Virus record (IMG/VR): IMGVR_UViG_3300035698_014120
Location: 1-45,811 of that record
Origin: a virus
Reading direction: 5' to 3' (one strand)
Length of the DNA: 45,811 nucleotides
Each line of letters begins with the position of its first letter. Position 1 is the first letter of the stretch. Positions 32,833 through 40,861 of this stretch are shown piece by piece. The notes beneath the pieces were generated by a model, which saw only the letters and a program-made list of their open reading frames with translations, was not told the origin of the DNA and did no database searches. The translations under genes and the position numbers were made by a program.

Positions 32833-34914
32833 TTAGAAGTGCCGAAACCGAATGAGCTGACGCGGCGCAGTCGTTGCCGGCTCAGATTTGCCAACATTCG
32901 GATTTCTCGGCACAACAATCTTGACAGGTTCCTTGACAGTTTCGACCTCTGCATCGTCGACGATTTCTGCATCATCAATGACAACATCAGAGACAGCATT
33001 CGGAGACCGATACCGCTGATTTCCGTCGAACAGCTTGCGCCACTTCATACCGCCGGCGAGTTGCGTCATTCCGTAAGACAGTGCCAACACATACACCAAG
33101 TCATCGAACGGTTCATTGCCGTTGCGCCCCTTACCCTTCGGGCCTTTCCAGATTGTCGTGCCCGGGCGGTTTGGAACCGGAAATTGCTTCTCGAGCAAAA
33201 GCCGTTTCAAAAACCATTCAGCCTGGGTGTCGTCAGACAGGTTGACCGAGCCATCAATCGAGTTTGCGTTGAACTCGATCGCGCCGTCAGTCAGCAGCGG
33301 AGCCAGCTCATCTTTGGCGAGGTCAACGTCGATGGTGTAGAGAAAGTTGTTCTTCTTCGATGAACCGGTTGGCCAGATCGTCCGACCACGCGCACCGTTA
33401 CCCTTTGACTCACCGCGCACGGCAAACCAATACTTGCGCTTTAGTCGGTCGTTCTTACGCATCCGTGCAAGCCACTCGACAACGCGGTTGCTATCACCGC
33501 CGTTATGATCGATCGCAAGACCATCAGCATGACGCGGGCGCCCGTTCTCATCAATGAATGTGCGGGTCGCAAGTTTTTCCAACGCATTCCAAGCACGCTC
33601 ATCAGATTGTGGAAACTCATCAAGCACCCAGTGCCCAACTTGAAACAACCGGCGATTTGGGCCGAGCGCATACAGACTGGCCTCAAGATACGAGTCAGCC
33701 TCATCTGCGCCGCCTCTCTGACGGTCTACGCCCCAAAGTAGGGCAACAGCCCAGGATGGGACGTCAACGCCTTCTCCGAGGTCTACAATCGAGTTGGAGA
33801 GCGTATCGAGATCACCGGTCTCTTGTCCGGTGTTCTGACTGAACGGGAGCCCGAGAACTTCGTTCTTAAATGACTGGATCTGAGACGGGCCTGCGCCGCA
33901 CGCTTCAAGCCATTCGCGCACCATATTCTGCCAGCTGGCTTTCGGCGCATATGAATACCACTGCCAAACATAGTAGCCGCGGCGTGTCTTGATCTCCGGA
34001 CGGTGTGCAATCCAACGCCCTTCTTCAGTCATGCTCTTCTTTTCGTGATGCTCGATGCGGCAGCGTTCATCCAAGTCAGGATTATGGCACTCATACCAGA
34101 CCTCAGACGGATCTTCTTTGTTCCAGCGCATACCGCCAACACTGTCAGCTTCGCCCCAATGCGGCGTGAACTCATGGCCGCAGTGCGGACAAGTCACATA
34201 ATAGTGGCGTTGATCGCTCTCAAGAAAAAGGCCGTGAATGCGTCCGCCTTCTTCCGCCGGAAACTTTGGCGTGCTGATCGCCGCAATCGTAGAGTCCCAG
34301 TATTGATATCCACGACGCCGGGCGAGATCCCACTTACTACCGCCACCCTTCACGGGCGCGAAGCCAAGTGCATCGAACTCATCGAGATAGATTGGCTTAA
34401 CGGTGTGATCTCGGAAGTTGTCTTCGCTCTCAGCACCCAAAACCATGATAGACGCGCCGTTGCGAAACTTGCGCTCTGTCTTTTTTTCGGTGCGCTTGCC
34501 GGCCGCCGTTAGGAACATCAACTCGGAAACTTCCGGAACTGATCTCGAACGTGGGTCAAAGCGACGCTCCATATAGCGCTCTGCGTCAGCCTCTTTGGGG
34601 CGATACATCAAGACCGGCGACGGCTCATAATGGATTTGCTTTTGGATCGCCTGGTTCATGCACTCGGAGATACCTTGCCGAGCCGATTTCATCACAACAA
34701 CTTCGGGCACTGTGACGTCGCAGAACGCGTCCAGGATTTCGACCTGAAAAGGATAAGTCTTCCACGGAATGACTTTGTCGCCCTCAACGAGCACACCGTA
34801 TTTATCGGCATACTCGGAGCCGGTCATCGCTGGCTTTGGTGTGAAAAGTCGTGAAGTGATCGCCCGGAATTCAGCCCTGGCGTTCTGCTTCATCGCTTTC
34901 CGAAATGGAGACAT
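32833..34914 (-). CDS. Terminase large subunit, lambda GpA family, about 693 aa
   Basis: Packaging motor and nuclease. The ATPase shows the GpA-type Walker A variant KSARQGISECMNQ and Walker B PIYLDEFDALGF. The zinc-binding CPHCGHEF is followed by further Cys. The nuclease half has ALLWGVDRQRGG and LAIDHNGGD. GpA-type terminases cut at cos sites. I take ATG 34914 (MSPFRKAMKQNARAE); another ATG at 34893 is possible and neither has a strong SD. It overlaps the TerS gene. Confidence 0.94.
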   Translation of the reverse strand: MSPFRKAMKQNARAEFRAITSRLFTPKPAMTGSEYADKYGVLVEGDKVIPWKTYPFQVEILDAFCDVTVPEVVVMKSARQGISECMNQAIQKQIHYEPSPVLMYRPKEADAERYMERRFDPRSRSVPEVSELMFLTAAGKRTEKKTERKFRNGASIMVLGAESEDNFRDHTVKPIYLDEFDALGFAPVKGGGSKWDLARRRGYQYWDSTIAAISTPKFPAEEGGRIHGLFLESDQRHYYVTCPHCGHEFTPHWGEADSVGGMRWNKEDPSEVWYECHNPDLDERCRIEHHEKKSMTEEGRWIAHRPEIKTRRGYYVWQWYSYAPKASWQNMVREWLEACGAGPSQIQSFKNEVLGLPFSQNTGQETGDLDTLSNSIVDLGEGVDVPSWAVALLWGVDRQRGGADEADSYLEASLYALGPNRRLFQVGHWVLDEFPQSDERAWNALEKLATRTFIDENGRPRHADGLAIDHNGGDSNRVVEWLARMRKNDRLKRKYWFAVRGESKGNGARGRTIWPTGSSKKNNFLYTIDVDLAKDELAPLLTDGAIEFNANSIDGSVNLSDDTQAEWFLKRLLLEKQFPVPNRPGTTIWKGPKGKGRNGNEPFDDLVYVLALSYGMTQLAGGMKWRKLFDGNQRYRSPNAVSDVVIDDAEIVDDAEVETVKEPVKIVVPRNPNVGKSEPATTAPRQLIRFRHF

Positions 34915-35464
34915 CGAAGTCAGTATCGTCATCTGGCAAAAACTCTTTAGGGATCTGTGTCGTGCGCGGAGTTCGCGGCTTGTCTGTATCAAGCGTCACG
35001 CGCTCAAATGCAGCATCTCGGGATTTGCGGAGCCTGATAGCAACCTCGGCCTCAGTCAAAATGCGGTTTGAGAAATCACTAACCAGAACCGACTCTTGAC
35101 CTTCCCAGGCTGCGCGTAGTGATCCGGCCTCTTCCGCAAGCAATGCGGCGGCGTCTTCGATCAGAACGATCTTCCCCCTCAGTAGCGCGAGGTTGGCTTC
35201 CTCTTTATCGGCGCGGGCTTTTGTCCATCTGACCTTTTCGGCCTCAAGCTTTTCCTTGATATCGACAGGGACGACATCGAGTTGCGCTGCCAAAAAGTTT
35301 TGAATGGTAGCGACAAGATCATAGACGCCACGCTTGCCCATTCTGACCGCGATACCGTCGTTAGCGAGGTTCTGAACATGACGCTCTGTGACGCCGAGCG
35401 CGGCCGCAACGGATGCGACGTTGCACTCTACGACCGGGCTGCTCTGTTCGCTTCTCTCAGACAT
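34871..35464 (-). CDS. Terminase small subunit, Nu1-like, 197 aa
   Basis: Recognises the packaging site. An N-terminal winged-helix (SVAAALGVTERHVQNLANDGIAVRMGKRGVYDLV) is followed by the Nu1 hallmark KVRWTKARADKEEANLALLRGKIVLIEDAAALL split over a helix, then a C-terminal acidic part that would bind TerL. First gene of the packaging operon; a candidate cos region and late element 6 lie 110-170 bp upstream. Confidence 0.9.
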   Translation of the reverse strand: MSERSEQSSPVVECNVASVAAALGVTERHVQNLANDGIAVRMGKRGVYDLVATIQNFLAAQLDVVPVDIKEKLEAEKVRWTKARADKEEANLALLRGKIVLIEDAAALLAEEAGSLRAAWEGQESVLVSDFSNRILTEAEVAIRLRKSRDAAFERVTLDTDKPRTPRTTQIPKEFLPDDDTDFDVSISESDEAERQG

Positions 35465-35572
35465 CGTCCGCCTTATTTTGTTGCGTGCTGCCTGATGAAA
35501 CGAAACGAAATGAGTTTCTAAAATTTACTCACAGACAAAACTACCGGGCCCAATAACCCCTGCATAACAATA

Positions 35573-35597
35573 GGGAGGGGGTCCCAGGGTCCCCTCC
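35573..35597. repeat. GC-rich dyad with tandem GGGTCCC, candidate cosN
   Basis: GGGTCCC occurs twice with one base between, framed by GGAGGGG and CCCCTCC. A GC-rich symmetric site next to terS is what a staggered-cut cosN looks like. Confidence 0.4.
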
Positions 35598-35602
35598 TCT
35601 AT

Positions 35603-35630
35603 ATATCTGTCCCTATTGAGGTTTTCGGGC
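35603..35630 (-). promoter_or_regulatory. Late-type element copy 6, diverged (upstream of packaging operon)
   Basis: Minus strand: GCCCGAAAA, exactly seven bases, AGGGACAGATAT. Two mismatches from the other copies. Its centre also reads as an iteron-like TTGAGGTTTTCGGG on the plus strand. Confidence 0.6.
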
Positions 35631-35663
35631 AGTTGTGCCGGAAATATGTGAGGGGAGGCTCAG

Positions 35664-35924
35664 TCAGGCCGGTGAGTGAGCGGCCTGCGTTGCTGCGATG
35701 AACTGGAGTTGCTCGTGGTTGGACATGGCGGATACGCATCGCTTGATGATGAAGCAAGCAGTCCTCAAAAGATCACCTCTATCCATGTCGCGCAGTATCC
35801 TGCCTGATGGACGGAAGTGCCCAAAGTCGCGCCTACGACATCGAATGTAGACCCAGGGCACTATTCGAGGCGACGGCTGGACGATAATCAACTCCACCTC
35901 CATGGGATCAATCTCTATCTTCAT
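35664..35924 (-). CDS. Hypothetical protein, 86 aa
   Basis: Not recognised. It is basic and Arg-rich (YIRCRRRDFGHFRPSGRILRDMDRGDLLR) with a helical C-terminus, so it may bind nucleic acid. Its start overlaps the stop of the gene above by four bases, tying it to the small-gene operon. Confidence 0.6.
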   Translation of the reverse strand: MKIEIDPMEVELIIVQPSPRIVPWVYIRCRRRDFGHFRPSGRILRDMDRGDLLRTACFIIKRCVSAMSNHEQLQFIAATQAAHSPA

Positions 35925-36181
35925 CCCAGAACTCGCGTATCCGGGATTTGAACTTTCCCCTTTTCAACGTCATCCGAGCCAGTGATCACACATCCACACA
36001 TCGTGTATGTTCTTGCCGACGGGAGCGGGCGATACTTCCATCGCATCTCATCCTTGAATGCAGTGAACTCATCCTCGTTCATGACGATGGCGAAGAACTC
36101 ATCATCCGAGATCGGAGATTTTATGCCACGCTCAGCTTGGACTTGGCGGATGATGGCGAGAAGTTTGTCGAGCAGGCTCAT
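35921..36181 (-). CDS. Hypothetical protein, 86 aa
   Basis: Not recognised. The N-terminal helix LLDKLLAIIRQVQAERGI is followed by an acidic middle and TYTMCGCVITGSDD. Four-base overlaps on both sides show translational coupling. Confidence 0.62.
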   Translation of the reverse strand: MSLLDKLLAIIRQVQAERGIKSPISDDEFFAIVMNEDEFTAFKDEMRWKYRPLPSARTYTMCGCVITGSDDVEKGKVQIPDTRVLG

Positions 36182-36423
36182 ACTGCACCGCCAATCCGAA
36201 CACTCGAAACGCAGTTATCGAGATCATATCTTGGTTGTGAGGTCTCGAGCACCTCAAGTGAACTTGCCCCATCATCCCAAACGACAGTCACGCCGTCAGA
36301 CGAAAGAGCCTCAATCCACATACACTCATGGCGTCCTGTGAATGCCAGGCCGTGCTGTTCGCAGATGCGAGCATAGGCATCGAGGAATGCCTTAACTTGG
36401 TCTTGATTTGTTTCGGCTCTCAC
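36178..36423 (-). CDS. Hypothetical protein, 81 aa
   Basis: Not recognised. Starts at GTG 36423 with GGGAGAGAG upstream. Helical N-terminus (QVKAFLDAYARICEQHGLAF) then a beta-rich part, possibly a small alpha/beta ligand-binding fold. First gene after the promoter at 36448-36476. Confidence 0.62.
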   Translation of the reverse strand: MRAETNQDQVKAFLDAYARICEQHGLAFTGRHECMWIEALSSDGVTVVWDDGASSLEVLETSQPRYDLDNCVSSVRIGGAV

Positions 36424-36447
36424 TGTCTCTCTCCCTGTCTTTCAAGG

Positions 36448-36476
36448 GAAATAGAGACGCCTAAGCCTGATCCAAA
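36448..36476 (-). promoter_or_regulatory. Early-type promoter, TTTGGA-17-TATTTC
   Basis: TTTGGA (36471-36476), 17 bp ending GCGTCTC, TATTTC (36448-36453), 25 bp before the GTG start at 36423. Confidence 0.62.
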
Positions 36477-36477
36477 A

Positions 36478-36903
36478 TCAGAACCTATCATTCACCGAGA
36501 TAATCTCGAGCTTTGCATGCGCCGACATCATATCCAGACGATCACTGATCATCCTGATCGCTGCCATCTTTGTCCACCCATATTCCGGATCAAGCACGAA
36601 CATAATGCAACCAGGCACTACAAAGTCGCCGTAGACGATCTGCATCATCACCGGCTCATCAGTAGGTTTGAATGATATGAGGTTTGGATTGAACCTTATC
36701 GCGCTTCGTCCAGCAGCATAAGCAACGGCCGCAGCAAGCAGTTCAGGCGTCAGCGATGGATACTGCGCATAGAGATCATCAGGACTGATTGCACCGGCCT
36801 CATCAGCAATCTCCAACGCGCTGAGACGGGTGCCGAGCAATGTAGGGATGCCGCCCCTGATGTCGGGGTCTATGACGATGAGTGGGTGGGCGGTATCAGT
36901 CAT
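36478..36903 (-). CDS. DUF433-domain protein, 141 aa
   Basis: HPLIVIDPDIRGGIPTLLGTRLSALEIADEAGAISPDDLYAQYPSLTPELLAAAVAYA is split here only by notation: HPLIVIDPDIRGGIP, TRLSALEIADE and YPSLTPELLAAAVAYA are hallmarks of DUF433, an HTH-like domain often found in antitoxins. The C-terminal 70 residues are an unrelated alpha/beta part. ATG 36903 overlaps the stop of the upstream gene by eight bases. A toxin-antitoxin role is possible but no partner toxin is evident. Confidence 0.78.
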   Translation of the reverse strand: MTDTAHPLIVIDPDIRGGIPTLLGTRLSALEIADEAGAISPDDLYAQYPSLTPELLAAAVAYAAGRSAIRFNPNLISFKPTDEPVMMQIVYGDFVVPGCIMFVLDPEYGWTKMAAIRMISDRLDMMSAHAKLEIISVNDRF

Positions 36904-37174
36904 CAATCTTAACCCATCCATCTGCAATCAACTGAACGGCGGCATGGTTCGACACATCGCGCACTTCATACATCTCGTGATTATCGTCTTTGTCTGCGAT
37001 CATTGCAAAATCGTCAGGCAAAGGATCACTGTCCCAGTCGAGGTGGGTTGGGCTGCGGAGGCGCATTAGCCCTTTTCTTTCTTGCGGTGCTTCGATGCCG
37101 AGATCAACAGAAGTATCAATCCGCCCACGCGATGCAGTGAATGCAGCTTTGAATGGGTCTGTCTCATCGATCAT
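36896..37174 (-). CDS. Hypothetical protein, 92 aa
   Basis: Acidic, Asp-rich protein (DWDSDPLPDDFAMIADKDDNHEMYEVRD), probably with a small alpha/beta core at the C-terminus. Not recognised. Coupled to the DUF433 gene by an eight-base overlap. Confidence 0.6.
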   Translation of the reverse strand: MIDETDPFKAAFTASRGRIDTSVDLGIEAPQERKGLMRLRSPTHLDWDSDPLPDDFAMIADKDDNHEMYEVRDVSNHAAVQLIADGWVKIDD

Positions 37175-37222
37175 GACGGGATCATAACACGGATGCGGGG
37201 CGACTAAACCCGGCCTTTTATT

Positions 37223-37501
37223 TCAGCGGCAATGAACGCCTTCCGGAAACGGCTCTGTCGTATAGCCTGCATAGGCCTCACGGAACATTTGCTCAGCCTT
37301 CGCCTTATTGCCGAGCTGACACTGCTTCATAGCGGCTGTCGTCTGCTCAGCGTGCCTGTTGTGCTTATCGCGCCAGTAGGTGTTGCTTTGCGCAGACGGT
37401 GCATACACATCCGTCCGAATAATGTGAGCAGTAGGCGCTTCATCTTTGCAAGCCGACAGTGCGAGCAACATGACGGCGGCGATTGTGATCTTCAGTTTCA
37501 T
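37223..37501 (-). CDS. Small lipoprotein, 92 aa
   Basis: MKLKITIAAVMLLALSAC is a lipoprotein signal peptide with lipobox LSAC (Cys18). The mature part is helical with two more cysteines (KQCQLG, GVHCR). Family unknown. A phage-encoded lipoprotein in an accessory cluster could take part in superinfection exclusion, but this is only a suggestion. Confidence 0.72.
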   Translation of the reverse strand: MKLKITIAAVMLLALSACKDEAPTAHIIRTDVYAPSAQSNTYWRDKHNRHAEQTTAAMKQCQLGNKAKAEQMFREAYAGYTTEPFPEGVHCR

Positions 37502-37502
37502 T

Positions 37503-37694
37503 TTATACCTCCGACTTCCGCCGAAAAATATTCACAAACTCGCAACGAATGACGTGAAGCCACAATGCGCCAATACCGGCACAAGCGACCGAAGATACTG
37601 CAATGTCCAAATATTCCATCGCTGCCAGGCCAAGCCAAACTGCGATGTATGTGTATGACGCAATCGAGATTGCTGAAATGAAGTGTCTGCCCAT
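37503..37694 (-). CDS. Small membrane protein, 63 aa
   Basis: Two hydrophobic segments (about residues 6-24 and 28-47) and a basic C-terminus (CEFVNIFRRKSEV), so two passes with both ends likely inside. Preceded by AAAGGGAG and by its own promoter. The lipoprotein gene follows one base later. Confidence 0.68.
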   Translation of the reverse strand: MGRHFISAISIASYTYIAVWLGLAAMEYLDIAVSSVACAGIGALWLHVIRCEFVNIFRRKSEV

Positions 37695-37717
37695 GTTCTT
37701 CTCCCTTTGTTTTAAGG

Positions 37718-37746
37718 GATATAGTCAGTATTTCACGCTCTCAAAA
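37718..37746 (-). promoter_or_regulatory. Early-type promoter, TTTTGA-17-TATATC
   Basis: TTTTGA (37741-37746), 17 bp ending ACTGAC, TATATC (37718-37723), 24 bp before ATG 37694. One of the best matches of the family. Confidence 0.68.
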
Positions 37747-38072
37747 TGGATCAGCTCATGATTGCTAAGCGTCGATCGATAAGCATCGTCAGCGCGTGCA
37801 ACCATCTCTGATTTTTCCGGTTCATCAACAAATCCCTCGGCGCGGATCATATCAACGACGCCGAAGTAAGCGTGCATCCTTACGTCCCAGCCGAGACCAG
37901 CCAAGACACGCTCTGCATCACTCTGAGCGCCGTCGCCTTTGCAGACGCAAGTGACATTAGCGATATAGCCGTCATGACAGCCCGCAATGACAGCAGCCTC
38001 GCAGCCGTGGCGACGCTCAAGCCACAACTGCAAGCACATCACGTCATAGCGCAGTGCTGCATCGTCAATCAT
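37725..38072 (-). CDS. Hypothetical protein, 115 aa
   Basis: Soluble Cys-rich protein (MCLQLWLERRHGCEAAVIAGCHDGYIANVTCVC over two strands). Not recognised. I chose ATG 38072, which overlaps the upstream stop as ATGA; an ATG 15 bp earlier is less likely. The promoter of the next gene lies across its 3' end. Confidence 0.62.
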   Translation of the reverse strand: MIDDAALRYDVMCLQLWLERRHGCEAAVIAGCHDGYIANVTCVCKGDGAQSDAERVLAGLGWDVRMHAYFGVVDMIRAEGFVDEPEKSEMVARADDAYRSTLSNHELIHFESVKY

Positions 38073-38326
38073 CGTGCCCGGACCCATAGCGCCATTTTCG
38101 CCTCTTCCGGATCTATGCGGTTGTCCGAAGTCACAGCCGGTCTGTTTTGATGATACTCAACATCAGCCCGAATGCGATCACACATTGCTTGCACCGCGGC
38201 ATCGCTCGGCTCTGACGCTGCGGCCTCGCGAGCGCGACGTGCATAGATCCGTGCCTCAACAACCGCAGAGATCGGTAGCGCCACAATCACTGCGATAAGT
38301 CCTACAAGTGTTAGTGCATCGTCCAT
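38069..38326 (-). CDS. Small single-pass membrane protein, 85 aa
   Basis: One N-terminal membrane helix (LTLVGLIAVIVALPISAVVEA) followed by a charged cytoplasmic helix. First gene after the promoter at 38354-38382, with GGGAGACAG as SD. Function unknown. Confidence 0.65.
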   Translation of the reverse strand: MDDALTLVGLIAVIVALPISAVVEARIYARRAREAAASEPSDAAVQAMCDRIRADVEYHQNRPAVTSDNRIDPEEAKMALWVRAR

Positions 38327-38353
38327 GTCTGTCTCCCTGTCTTTCTTTCAATG

Positions 38354-38382
38354 AATATAGTGCCTGGCCAGTCAGCTCGAAA
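38354..38382 (-). promoter_or_regulatory. Early-type promoter, TTTCGA-17-TATATT
   Basis: TTTCGA (38377-38382), 17 bp ending CAGGCAC, TATATT (38354-38359), 28 bp before ATG 38326. Confidence 0.65.
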
Positions 38383-38958
38383 CAAATGGCGTTGAAAGAC
38401 AGACAAAACTCACCTCATCAGATCAGCCTATGATTTTTCCCAATCGACAAGGAATTCCAAGCTTGGCCACCCCATTTCCGACTTATTTGCACGTTTTGCA
38501 GCAGCCGAAATCCCGAAAAGCCCGATTTGCGAGATTTTCGCGTCAATGAAAACAATGACTTACAGATTTTTTACACGTTCTGCACTTACGCGCATGGGGC
38601 TGACTGGATCTCATCGTTGAGGTTTTCAGAATATAGAAGGAGGGGGGACTACTTACTTACTTAACATCTCGCACGCGCAAGTGCAAAATGTGTAAAAAAG
38701 CCATAAGCCGCTGAAAAGGCTTGATTTTTCAGGACGCCAAAAACGCCACAAAGCTGCCAAAAGCAGATCTTTTCAAAACTTTTTTATTCAATACTTTCAG
38801 GTGTTTACAGGTTTTTTACACATTTTACACACTTAGTGCTGCACTTTTTGCAGTTTTTCATTTTTGGATCACCCCATCTCCTTCCTACCTCTGATTGGCA
38901 GGCACAACGATGCCTCGATGTCAAGACCAATAACACAAACGCCTGAGGTAGGTAGAAA
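38383..38958. other. 575-bp non-coding AT-rich region with TTTTTTACAC repeats
   Basis: No gene seen. Divergent region between the small-gene operon and the DUF3987 gene. Related sites lie at 38483-38500 (TTATTTGCACGTTTTGCA), 38567-38593, 38674-38699 (inverted) and 38812-38838. It also holds an iteron-like GTTGAGGTTTTCAG (38617) and a tract of ACTT repeats. It may be a second, lytic origin or a repressor-operator region. Confidence 0.6.
38567..38838. repeat. Three TTTTTTACACRTTYTRCAC sites (one inverted)
   Basis: Copy A 38567-38593 (+) and copy B 38674-38699 (-) match in 23 of 26 positions and face each other across 80 bp. Copy C 38812-38838 (+) keeps TTTTTTACAC and a diverged right half. A partial fourth copy is at 38483-38500. 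Confidence 0.7.
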
Positions 38959-40713
38959 ATGAACATGACGACAAACAAAGAATTCGACATTGACGCTGCT
39001 GCCGAGGCAGCCCTCGATGCCGTATTCGGACCGAGCTCGGAGCCAGTCTATGAGGCCGACATGGACGGCTATCCAGAAACTTCAGAGAAGCCAATCGTTG
39101 AGCCACTCGATCTTTTCGGCGACACATCGCTGACTGGCCGTCAGGAGCTGACGCCAGGGATGCTGCCGCCGGCGATCTACGATTACTCAAAAGACTGCGC
39201 AGAGATCATGGGCATCAATACCGGTGCCATTGCGCTCGGATGCCTCGTTGCTGCCGGCACCGCAATCCGCGAGAAATGGGTCATTCAGCCGAAGATCAAT
39301 GACTACAACTGGAAAGAGCGCGCGATCCTATGGGGTGGTGTCTCCGGAAACACTGGCGCAAAGAAGACGTCGGCGATCAACGCATCTACTGTGCCTCTCG
39401 ACATTCTCGAGAACAAATGGGACGCCGATGCCGAGGAACTCCGCCAGGATTTCTATCAAGAGAAAGCAGTCTATAACGAACTCATGAAAAACTGGCGCAA
39501 GGTGTGTCAGCAGATCCTGAAAGATGGCGGCAGTCGTATGGATCTTCCTCCTGCTCCCGAAAAGCCAGAGTTGCCGATCGTGCCGCGCCTCGTGATTAAA
39601 GATACCACGATTGAGAGCGTTATGGGTATCTGCGCGAATAACCCTGCCGGTGTCGTTCAGGTTCGCGATGAGCTTGCCGAATGGCTGGCATCCTTCGATT
39701 TGTATTCCGGCGGTTCCGGCTCCCGTGATCGTGCAAAGTATCTCAGCGCCTACAACGGCAGCTCTGAAAGCATCGACCGGAAGTCCGATGAGGCCGGCCC
39801 TCTCCGTGTTGAGACATTCGCGGTGTCAGTTCTCGGCGGCATTCAAGACGATCTGGTGCGCAAGAACTTCCAGAACACTGCGGCCGACGGCTTCATCGCA
39901 CGCTTCCTCTTCGTCCGGGCTGAGATCATGGATGGATGTGACCGCACACCGAACAAGAAGGCGATCGCGGCCTACATTTCACTAATCCACAAGCTGACCG
40001 AACTGGAAGTTCAGGAGGAGAATAATGAAAGCCCTATCGTCACTATGTCGCTGGGTGCTGCAAAGGTGCGTGAGCGCGTCGAGGCATTGTCACGGGCTCT
40101 AAACAACAACCCACTAATCACGAAGGGTCTCGGCGATCACCTTAACAAATGGCCGGGTATCTTCTCCCGCCTCTGCCTGATTTTTCACATGATTGAGTGC
40201 GCTCAGATGGGCATCCGTCCGACAGGAAAACATGAGAGCGGTGAGCCGGTGCAAGTAAAGGAAACGACCGCTGAGCGTGCCTACACACTGATGACAGAGT
40301 ATTTCCTGCCTGAGGCTGCCCGCATCTACAATGAGGTCATGCAGGGCGATGAGGCAACCGGGCACGCCAAGTGGATTGCAGGACACATCCTTTCCGGTGG
40401 CAAGGACTTCACTCGCATTACGGCATCAGAGATCGGTCGCGCATACCGCGCGTTGAAGAGCGACACTCGCGCTTTGGATGACGCGACCCGCAAGCTGGAG
40501 TTGATGGGCTGGATCACACCGGACGTGAAAAAAGATGGACGACCATATCACCGTTCCGACATGCCGAAAATGAAATGGCGCGTGAACCCGCAGGTTCATA
40601 AGTCATTTGCAGATCGCGCAGAGATCGAGCGTCAGAACCGCCAGGCGACGAAAGATCTGATCGCAAGCGGCGCCAAGGCCATGCAGGAACTCCAAACTAA
40701 GATTAAGCGCTGA
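38959..40713 (+). CDS. DUF3987-family replication protein, 584 aa
   Basis: Belongs to the DUF3987 primase/helicase-associated family. The degenerate P-loop GGVSGNTGAKKTSAI (about 126-140) is characteristic, as are RDELAEWLASFD...YLSAYNGSSESIDRKS and FAVSVLGGIQDDLVRKNF...DGFIARFLFVR. An acidic N-terminal tail (1-50) and a winged-helix-like C-terminus (ITASEIGRAYRAL...LMGWITPD) are present. Such proteins replace or help primase-helicases in phages and plasmids. The SD GAGGTAGG precedes ATG 38959. The repeat-rich AT region directly upstream supports a role at a replication origin. Confidence 0.87.
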   Translation: MNMTTNKEFDIDAAAEAALDAVFGPSSEPVYEADMDGYPETSEKPIVEPLDLFGDTSLTGRQELTPGMLPPAIYDYSKDCAEIMGINTGAIALGCLVAAGTAIREKWVIQPKINDYNWKERAILWGGVSGNTGAKKTSAINASTVPLDILENKWDADAEELRQDFYQEKAVYNELMKNWRKVCQQILKDGGSRMDLPPAPEKPELPIVPRLVIKDTTIESVMGICANNPAGVVQVRDELAEWLASFDLYSGGSGSRDRAKYLSAYNGSSESIDRKSDEAGPLRVETFAVSVLGGIQDDLVRKNFQNTAADGFIARFLFVRAEIMDGCDRTPNKKAIAAYISLIHKLTELEVQEENNESPIVTMSLGAAKVRERVEALSRALNNNPLITKGLGDHLNKWPGIFSRLCLIFHMIECAQMGIRPTGKHESGEPVQVKETTAERAYTLMTEYFLPEAARIYNEVMQGDEATGHAKWIAGHILSGGKDFTRITASEIGRAYRALKSDTRALDDATRKLELMGWITPDVKKDGRPYHRSDMPKMKWRVNPQVHKSFADRAEIERQNRQATKDLIASGAKAMQELQTKIKR

Positions 40714-40776
40714 TCTGACAGACACCCCGGCACCGTGGGTTAATACGGGCACTACCTCGCTGCGGATGCGGCAACT

Positions 40777-40805
40777 GCCCCGGTCTTCGGATCGGGGCTT
40801 TTTTT
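40777..40805 (+). terminator. Strong terminator with UUCG tetraloop
   Basis: GCCCCGGTC-TTCG-GATCGGGGC followed by seven T. Confidence 0.93.
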
Positions 40806-40861
40806 ACGACTTAGCCGTCCTGTCATGTAATGTTCCATCAAAACGATATGGAGTATGAACT

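Larger units (their letters stand above)
35465..35663. other. Candidate cos region upstream of terS
   Basis: Non-coding stretch in the position of a lambda-type cos. It contains a GGAGGGG/CCCCTCC dyad around GGGTCCCAGGGTCCC (35573-35597), two GAAAC repeats facing a GTTTC (about 35500-35518), and late element 6. No cut site can be proven from sequence alone. Confidence 0.5.

Noticed and set aside
34253-34263. TTCCGCCGGAA inside terL as a fourth copy of the mob-flanking palindrome
   Set aside because: Only the 11-bp core matches, with none of the GGTCGCTG flank, and it codes for conserved protein; probably chance.
38641-38665. ACTTACTTACTT tract as a regulatory repeat
   Set aside because: Only three units of a simple repeat in AT-rich DNA; more likely slippage than function.
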